Source: Ampelocalamus luodianensis (taxonomy: Eukaryota > Streptophyta > Magnoliopsida > Poales > Poaceae). Taken from it: DNA of 64,000 nt. This document shows positions 57,928-64,000 of this stretch, piece after piece (within the stretch, counting starts at the first letter, position 1; each line of letters starts with the position of its first letter). The translations under genes were made by a program, and so were the position numbers. The stretch lies in the NCBI GenBank assembly GCA_036346255.1, contig CM070620.1, forward strand, positions 56,902,522-56,966,521. The letters run 5' to 3'. The notes under the pieces were generated by a model, which was not told the DNA's origin, ran no database searches, and saw only the letters and a list, made by a program, of their open reading frames with translations.

Positions 57928-58690
57928 GCTGGATCGCCCCAAGAACTAGACTACAACATTTAAATTAAAATTTGATGGGTGGTACGAATCTGGGATTCGT
58001 GCTATTGTTGTGGTGACTATTGGGATAGTCACTTCTAGGATGTTTATCTCTATTCTTTTGTATTATTATCCTTGCTGTATTTCAACCTTAAAAATGAATT
58101 GCAAGCTTGCCTTCAAACTGTATTATATTATTGCAAATGAAAGTTGGCTTTATGCAAATGAAACATATGGCCTCCACTAAACAAGCCTGCATGTAGTATA
58201 CAAATAGGTCTGCTAGTTCACACGTCGGTCTTGCGGGTACAAAGACAATCTTTGTACTCAGTGCTTTGCTTAATGTTTTTGTTGCAGAGGAAGAAGGTGA
58301 GCCCCAAGGGCCTCACTTACGTGAGTCAGGTTGCCGATTCGTGGGCGACTAGACTTGGCGGTCGGTCGGATGCCTTGTGGGTTGGAGGCACGCTGATTGG
58401 CTTTGTTTATAGCCATCTTATGGCACTTTTGCTTCATTGTCGTTCTGTTTATTTTTGTATCTTGGCCTGTCGGCCCTTGTCTGTAATAACTCTACTATTT
58501 GTTTATCTTCCGTTTGGTAGTGTAGTGTTTGGACTCTATGTTTGGAATGGAGTTGATGTCTAATTTTGTACCGAGGTGTGTATCTTGCTTTAGAAGTATA
58601 CATATCTCGAGGATCAGTTTATTTGATTTGTGATGCTAGGACCAGGTGGTTGGTTAAGCATTACAAGCCAAATAAACTGGGGTCCTCACA

Positions 58691-58695
58691 TATAC
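58691..58695. repeat. Right target-site duplication of element C (TATAC)
   Basis: Exact match to 32249-32253. Confidence 0.93.
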
Positions 58696-58819
58696 GAGCA
58701 AGTTGGTCTGCGAGGAAATTATCCTTTCAAGGGATGAATTGTACCTCAAAGCCTAAAAAATGCTTTTCTAACTTTCAAACTTCCGATAAGTACCGAGACA
58801 TAGTCGGATTAGAGCACTA

Positions 58820-59060
58820 GTAATCCTTTCCGATTTGATTCACGACTAGCTGAGAGTCTCCTCTCACGAGTAGTCGACGAATTGAGAGCGCTTTTGCGCC
58901 TCATATGCCAGCTAGCAAACATTCGTATTCTGCCACGTTGTTAGTTGCCTGAAAGTTTAATTGTATGGCATACTTTAAGGTCTCTCTAGTAGGAGATTCC
59001 AGGACCACCCCAGCCCCCGAGCCACTTATAGTAAGTGACCCATCAAAGTACATTGTCCAC
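58820..59060 (-). pseudogene. pol: Tat element second (archaeal-type) RNase H
   Basis: Read leftwards from 59060: WTMYFDGSLTISGSGAGVVL, then TNNVAEYECLLAGI, a TGA stop, and RRLLVRGDSQLVVNQIGKDY before a TAG near 58820. The DGS, AEYE and RGDSQLV blocks are the hallmark of the additional RNase H of Tat elements, placed between the gypsy RNase H and integrase. Two nonsense codons. Confidence 0.85.
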
Positions 59061-59655
59061 TAGTCGTGGGAATTGTACTGGGGATCCTGAACAGGTTCAG
59101 GATTTATCCATCTGGCGACAAAGCCTGCCAAGATCTGGGATTTAATGCCCGTTTGGGACACGAAATGGATATCGAACTCCCCAAGTTCGACTGACCATTT
59201 TTCCATATGTCCCGTTGTTTCCCTATTCTGGAGGATCGATCCCAAGGGAAACTCAGACGGCACAGCTAGTTTGTGCGCCTGAAAATAATGCCGCAGTTTC
59301 CTCGAAGACATGAGGAGGGCATATAAAAGTTTTTTAACCTGAGGGTAATGCTCCTTAGGTCCGTGTAAAACTTCGCTAACGTAGTAAACTGGTCGTTGTA
59401 CGTTCTCACGTTCTACGACCAGTACTGCGCTTACTGCCTGTGGCGTGGCAGCTAGATAAATTAAGAGCGTCTCTCCTGGTTTCGGGGAAACCAGAATAGG
59501 AGCACTTGTAAGATACCTCTTGACCTCCTCAAAGGCTACGATAGCCTCTTCCGACCACTCAAAGCCCTCATGTTTCCTTAGAAGTTTGAAGAAAGGCAAT
59601 CCTTTCTCTGCCAGACATGCAATAAAATGACTTAATGCCGCCATGCATCCGGTGA
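59061..59655 (-). pseudogene. pol: Tat element RNase H
   Basis: Open frame 59644-59060 of 194 residues. FFKLLRKHEGFEWSEEAIVA marks the RT connection; LIYLAATPQAVSAVLVVERE and RPVYYVSEVLHGPKEHYPQV are typical of Tat RNase H, where the usual first Asp is replaced. It ends in FDIHFVSQTGIKSQILAGF, the linker to the second RNase H. The frame itself is intact and continues downstream into the second RNase H after a stop. Confidence 0.87.
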
Positions 59656-60417
59656 GTTTCTAGACTTCTTTTTTCGTGGTCGGGGGCGCATATGGGTGAT
59701 GGCTTTTGTCTTTTCAGGATTTGCTTCGATTCCTCGTGCAGAGACCAAGAATCCAAGCAATTTTCCTAAAGAGACCCCGAACACACACTTTTCGGGATTA
59801 AGCTTCAAATGGTATTTTCTGAGGTTGCCGAATGTTTCTTGCAAGTCTGTGATGTGGTTGAGCCATTTGCTGCTTTTTACGACTAGATCATCAACATAGG
59901 CTTCCAGATTTTGGCCTAGTTGAGAAGCAAAAGTCATTTACATCAAACGCTGAAAACAAGCCCTAGCATTTTTTAAACCGAATGGTATTTTGACATAGCA
60001 AAATATTCCAAATGGTGTAATGAATGCGGTCTTCTCTTCATCTTCTCGACACATATTAATCTGGTGGTAACCAGTGTATGCATCCAGAAAACTCAACATT
60101 TCACATCCTGCAGTAGAGTCAACCCACTGATCGATGCGAGGTAAAGGGAAATCATCTTTTGGACAAGCTTTATTAAGATCAGTAAAGTCTACGCACATAC
60201 GCCATTTGTCGTTCGACTTTCTAACCATTACAGGGTTGGCCAACCACTCTGGGTGGTTGACTTCTCTTATGAAGCCTGCTTTAAGCAACTTGTCCAATTC
60301 TGACATAATAGCATCTCGTCGATAAGGGGCAAATCTCTGTAACTTCTGTTTTACAGGTACTTTATCAGGTTGTAAGGCTAGACTATGCTCGATCACTTCC
60401 CTGGGGACTCCGGGCAT
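59632..60417 (-). pseudogene. pol: Tat element reverse transcriptase
   Basis: VRKSNDKWRMCVDFTDLNKA, CPKDDFPLPRID and FLDAYTGYHQINM lie in the frame 60417-59938. A single in-frame TAA follows CFQRLM and reading resumes at once with the catalytic YVDDLVVKS block near 59895-59870, then LKLNPEKCVFGV and LLGFLVSARGIEANP. The FTDLNKACPKD wording is diagnostic of Tat/Athila RTs. A frame change near 59660 precedes RNase H. Confidence 0.92.
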
Positions 60418-60519
60418 GTTAGATGCTTGCCACGTGAAGACATCTACGTTTGCTCGGAGGAAAGTGATGAGAGTGTCTTCCTATTTGGGGTCGGAAGAAT
60501 CCCCAATGCAAACAGTCTT

Positions 60520-61062
60520 CTAGGGCTCCTCCGTATCCAGAGGAACCTCTTTGACTTGGTCGTTCGGCTTTGGTGCAGCTTTAGGCTTTGACTTGCTAGT
60601 CGAAGGCTGACTTTCGTCTCGAGTTGGTATTTGTCCCACCATCTCGAGGGAACGACGGTCGCAAGAGTGCGCCATCTTCTTGTCACAATATACTGTGATT
60701 ACTCCTTTGGGACCTGGCATCTTAAGACATTGATACCCATAATGAGTAGCTATCAAGAATTTTGCCAAAGTTGGTCGTCCGAGTATGGCATTATATGTCG
60801 TATCGAAATCGACCACATCAAAGGAAATCTTCTCTGTCCTGAAATTGATTGGTGAGCCAAACGTTAAAGAAAGAGAAACTTGGCCAATTGGTTTGGCCGA
60901 AGACTCCGGTACGATTCTGTGGAAAGAATATCGTACCGGCCTTACCTTTGTCCTGGGCACCTGCATCTCATCCAGGGTACTCATAAACAGTATATTTAAC
61001 GAGCTTCCACCATCAACTGAAACTCGATTTACTCGACAATTGTTGATGGTGGGTTTGACCAC
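60520..61062 (-). pseudogene. pol: Tat element protease
   Basis: VSVDGGSSLNILF carries the catalytic Asp in the DGGSS form usual for this lineage; the second half has FDTTYNAILGRPTLAKF. It is followed by a Lys/Pro-rich linker to RT. The frame of 180 residues is open and is separated from gag by a break near 61070-61340. Confidence 0.88.
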
Positions 61063-61339
61063 GATCGGGAACCGACCTGATCTAGTCGAAGGGATCGGGC
61101 AATCACCCTTCTCGAAAGTAATAGTGACTTCCGACCACTTCGGTAATTTATTGACGAGAGGTGAGTGGATTCTGTTTACCTCGTGTTCAACAACTTTTAG
61201 CTATCTTCGTGACTCATATGCCGATGATCCTCCATAGATGTGATCGATGGTGTGTTGCAGATCCTAGAACGGCATCTCCTCCTCGTCATCCGACTCCTTC
61301 CGTCCACTTGTTTGGCCTACCTGTTCAACAGTAGGAAGT

Positions 61340-62246
61340 GGCCCCTTGCCAGAGTAATAGTCTTCGAGTTTTCATAGAAAAACCCGGCAGTTACGAAGGT
61401 CATGCCCTTCTTTTTTGTGAAAAGGACACCACCTGGGTTTTTCGTTGTTTCGATCTTGGCGCTTACCTTTACCTCGATCAGGATTCTGCTTGGGGTTGCG
61501 TGGCCCTTTGTCGGTTACGACAAGTACCTCCTTAGAACCAGAAGCTGGAGATTTGTGTCTCTTTGCCTTGTTCTTGGATTTCTTGGCCTTTTTATCCTTT
61601 TTCTTACCACTTTCGCCTGCCTCTTGAGGGATATTATCTTCTCGATCGATAGTGTTGTTCCACTCGACTCCTTCAACAGTAGTTGTGTATCTATCGGCCA
61701 TCTCGAAGAGCTCGGCGATGGTGGCGGGAGGATGTAAAGCGATGTCCTCTGTTATTCTCCTGCTGCGGACTCCCTGCTTGAAAGCCCTGATCACGGATGA
61801 GTTAGAAACTTCCGGAATAGAATTTCAAACCTGACTGAAGCGCCTGATGAATTGGCGTAGAGTTTCATGATCATTCTGTCTTATCCGGTGCATGTCGTCC
61901 TCCTTTCCAGGCAGTTGTAGGTGCCCTAGAAATTCGCCAGCAAAAGGTCGTAGAGGTGTTGCCACGAGTAGATCGATTCGAATGGCTAGTTTAAAAGCCA
62001 TGATTGAGCCGATCCTTCGAGCACAGTTGGAAGGTAATTTGCCATTACATGCTCTTCTCCTCGTGCTGCTCGGATAGCTGTAGTATAGATCTGGAGGAAT
62101 TCAATAGGATTTTGGGTTCCATCGAATTTCTCCATGTTCGCTGGTCGAAAACGAGGTGGCCAGTGAACTGCTCGAAGATTAGGTGAAAACGCCCTACATC
62201 CCGAGATAACTTCTTGCCTCCTTCTTTGCAGAAAAGAAGGGTTCAC
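61340..62246 (-). pseudogene. gag: Tat element gag
   Basis: Frame 62246-61986 holds the gag core start (PPRFRPANMEKFDGTQNPIE then ANYLPTVLEGSAQSWLLN). Frame 61794-61372 has IRAFKQGVRSRRITEDIALH and a Lys-rich region, ending in the zinc-finger-like WCPFHKKEGHDLRNC. The stretch between (61985-61795) continues in frame shifts with a stop before NSIPEVSNS. Gag would coat the RNA; here it is broken at least twice. Confidence 0.83.
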
Positions 62247-62923
62247 ATCACTGGGAGATCATACTCGACGATACCCAGTCACGGGTGGGCTGGACATATG
62301 ATAGGCCTGAGTCTTACGAGGGAAACACTCCTCGTATTCCGTTTGCTGCCGCACATTTCGTCCCTGAAGTGGCGAATGATAACATCTCCTGGGGGCTTGT
62401 CGGTCTCTAGATGTCCAACGAGCCTTCCTCATATGGAGAGAACGACGTGGGCGAGGATCATGTTGTCTCCCATGTGACGAGTTATCCGAACGGCTGGCAG
62501 AAGATGGAGTTGTACTGCTACGACTTCTAGGTTACTGTTGACGAGAACGCTCGAGTTTTGCCATCGTGTTGCGAAGCCTTTGTGCGATCTCTTCTGCAAA
62601 GAGATCGTACCCCAGTGCTCGAGCGAGCTCTTGGGTTGGATTTTCCAGCAATTCGTTGATGTGCTGGAGCTCCTGAGCTTCCCCCGACGGGAAATAAGCG
62701 CGCTCGGGGAGATTTTTGTGAGCTGCTATTTTTCTTCATCGAGTTGTCTTAGAATAGCCTATATCAGACCCTTGAGTTGCTTTAATGAAGTTCGAGAATG
62801 TTAAGGATGTCTCGCACATTCATTAAAGTGTTCGTCTCGTTCGCCAGTGGTGGTGTCCTTGCCATTGCCACGAGGGGATGTAGAGTGTGCCTGTCGGGAA
62901 TCATCGTCAATCCTGCCTCTGGG
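62247..62923 (-). pseudogene. Tat element gag N-terminus or leader, degraded
   Basis: A minus frame at 62739-62527 gives a basic, Ser/Arg-rich peptide and nothing recognisable; stops are frequent on both sides. Position suggests the poorly conserved N-terminal part of Tat gag. No other gene seen. Confidence 0.45.
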
Positions 62924-64000
62924 TGTAACATCCCCATTTTCAACTTGTGTTTTAAATGTAAGAAAATGAGTAGAAATTAAAACTTTTTCTTACATCATGG
63001 GTTTCCTGTGTGTATTAAACAATTATTGCACCAGGGTATGGAAATACAAAGTCACAAGTCCGTTGATCATCTCACAGAATTATTTTTCCTAAGTTCTTGG
63101 GTTGATACGTGACCCCTCTGAAAAATTTCACAATTTTCAGAAATTGTTTGAAGAATTTTATGGGTCAGTCAAACTTGCTTGACTTGTAGTCAAACCCTAG
63201 CTCTAAGCATTGTATAATTTATGGAGAAAATGCTCAAGACAAAACCTCTAAAATTTTTATACAAGGTCCAACTCAAGGTTAGCAAGCTACTGTCAAAATT
63301 TCATAGAATTTGGAGCTAGTTTGCTAGATCTAAAAGTCCCTTCAAGATCCCAGTTCAAAATAAACCCTAAACCCAGGTCCGACCTCCAGGTCTTGGTCGC
63401 ACCGAGCCGCTTGAGCCGTGTCGGGCTCGGGCAGTGGGCACAGGTGGTCTGGGCCGTTGGATTTTAAATCCGACGCTCAAAGACCTCCTCGGGTTTTTGT
63501 AAAGGACCTCCCACCCCACGACCTCCTCAGGTTCTTTTACGAAGACAACCCTCGAGGACCTCCCCAGACCTCCTTTGCACCTTTGCAAATACCACCACTG
63601 GGCGACCTCCTCAGACCTCCACGACCACCCCTAGCACTTGGGTGATCATGAGCCGCCCATCTTCAGATCTGTGGCTCAGACCTCCCCTGAGTGTTAGGAC
63701 CTCTAATACTTCGCCAAAAATCTGAGCCCTTGGATTTCAATCCCACACCACGACCTCCTGGTGGAGCTCGTGGCGATTTAGCCGTTGAGTTCATTTGACC
63801 AGCTTCTTCCTATTTCTATCATCATCGGGTGGGCCTGGCATTATCAATTTTTGTGCGTGGCGGTGAGGAGCAAAGCCTTTGTCAACTCTAGGGTGACAAG
63901 CGGCTATGTGTGCCAACATTAAATGTCCGCAGACCTTTTTGCTCAAAAGTCACCACGACACTGCTCCCATCATGTCGTTGATGCCCTAGCTCAGTGCACC
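62924..64000 (+). repeat. 5' part of a plus-strand LTR running off the window
   Basis: TGTAACATCCCCATTTTC opens an LTR resembling the start of E's LTR. It interrupts the Tat element; the left target site would be CTGGG at 62919-62923. From 63478 it carries GACCTCC words like LTR B. No TATA box or gene is visible before the window ends. Confidence 0.78.
63478..63745 (+). repeat. GACCTCC-rich region in the right-edge LTR
   Basis: The word GACCTCC (with close variants) recurs at irregular spacing, as in LTR B but without a regular unit. Confidence 0.75.

Larger units (their letters stand above)
32254..58690 (+). mobile_element. Chromovirus C (Tekay-like), full length with two nested insertions
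   Basis: LTR-to-LTR element spanning 26.4 kb because of element E (12.0 kb, in the 5' LTR) and a copia solo LTR (1.3 kb, in gag). Removing these gives about 13.1 kb. LTR lengths agree: 32254-35480 plus 47532-48413 is 4109 bases, and 54584-58690 is 4107. Internal order is primer site, leader, gag, protease, RT, RNase H, integrase, chromodomain, polypurine tract. LTR differences in AT-rich parts are mainly C/T-type transitions, so it is older than E. Confidence 0.95.
54584..58690 (+). repeat. Chromovirus C 3' LTR (uninterrupted)
   Basis: 4107 bases, TGTAACAGCCCTAATT to GGGGTCCTCACA. It provides the reference showing that E and its ACTTA duplication are absent (single ACTTA at 57808-57812). GC-rich frames at 55192-56229 are LTR sequence. 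Dyad block at 57877-57927. Confidence 0.94.
58696..62923 (-). mobile_element. Tat-lineage Ty3/gypsy element, 5' portion (gag to second RNase H)
   Basis: Minus-strand gag, protease, RT, RNase H and an additional RNase H, in that order, continuing across element C into the integrase at 30889-32124. The extra RNase H and the lack of a chromodomain place it in the Tat/Ogre/Retand group. Its 5' LTR and primer site are not visible: a plus-strand LTR interrupts at 62924. Confidence 0.9.

Overview
This window is plant nuclear DNA built almost entirely from nested LTR retrotransposons. I find no host gene, tRNA or rRNA gene, CRISPR array or bacterial feature. The evidence for a plant is direct: several Ty3/gypsy chromoviruses of Tekay/Del type with 3-4 kb LTRs, an Ogre/Tat-lineage Ty3/gypsy element with a second RNase H, tRNA-iMet-type primer sites, and a solo LTR opening like the Angela/BARE group of Ty1/copia. 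That mix is typical of monocot (perhaps grass) heterochromatin; genus cannot be read from the sequence. All comparisons were made by eye.

Layout. The oldest visible layer is the minus-strand Tat element, seen as two pieces: 58696-62923 (gag, protease, reverse transcriptase, RNase H, second RNase H) and about 30383-32253 (integrase, 3' UTR). They were split by chromovirus C (32254-58690, target duplication TATAC). C was hit in its 5' LTR by minus-strand chromovirus E (35481-47526, ACTTA) and in its gag by a copia solo LTR (49176-50494, CGCGT). A new plus-strand LTR begins at 62924 inside Tat and leaves the window.

The left half reads as a second stack. LTR B (27194 to about 30382) abuts the Tat 3' end. 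Plus-strand element D (22622-27193) appears inserted a few bases into LTR B. A minus-strand LTR, F (18422-22621), lies inside D's protease. F holds a minus-strand solo LTR (19194-21506, GGGTG). Plus-strand chromovirus A (1-18421) ends against F, and full-length element 2 (5503-14912, CTTAA) sits inside A's 3' LTR. If each inference holds, this is six layers deep: Tat > B > D > F > A > element 2.

Coding capacity is mostly broken. A has a long intact gag and recognisable pol pieces separated by single frameshifts. Element 2 and C are heavily frameshifted. E lacks protease and the RT core but keeps an intact integrase core. D keeps protease and RT but lacks RNase H, integrase and chromodomain. 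The most notable non-coding structure is an array of seven to eight short hairpins in every LTR of the element 2 family, plus a dyad block shared by the LTRs of A, B, C, D and E. Differences between LTR pairs of the young elements concentrate at CTG/CAG/CCG sites and are often indels, which suggests systematic sequencing or consensus error at methylated CHG sites; many apparent frameshifts may not be biological.
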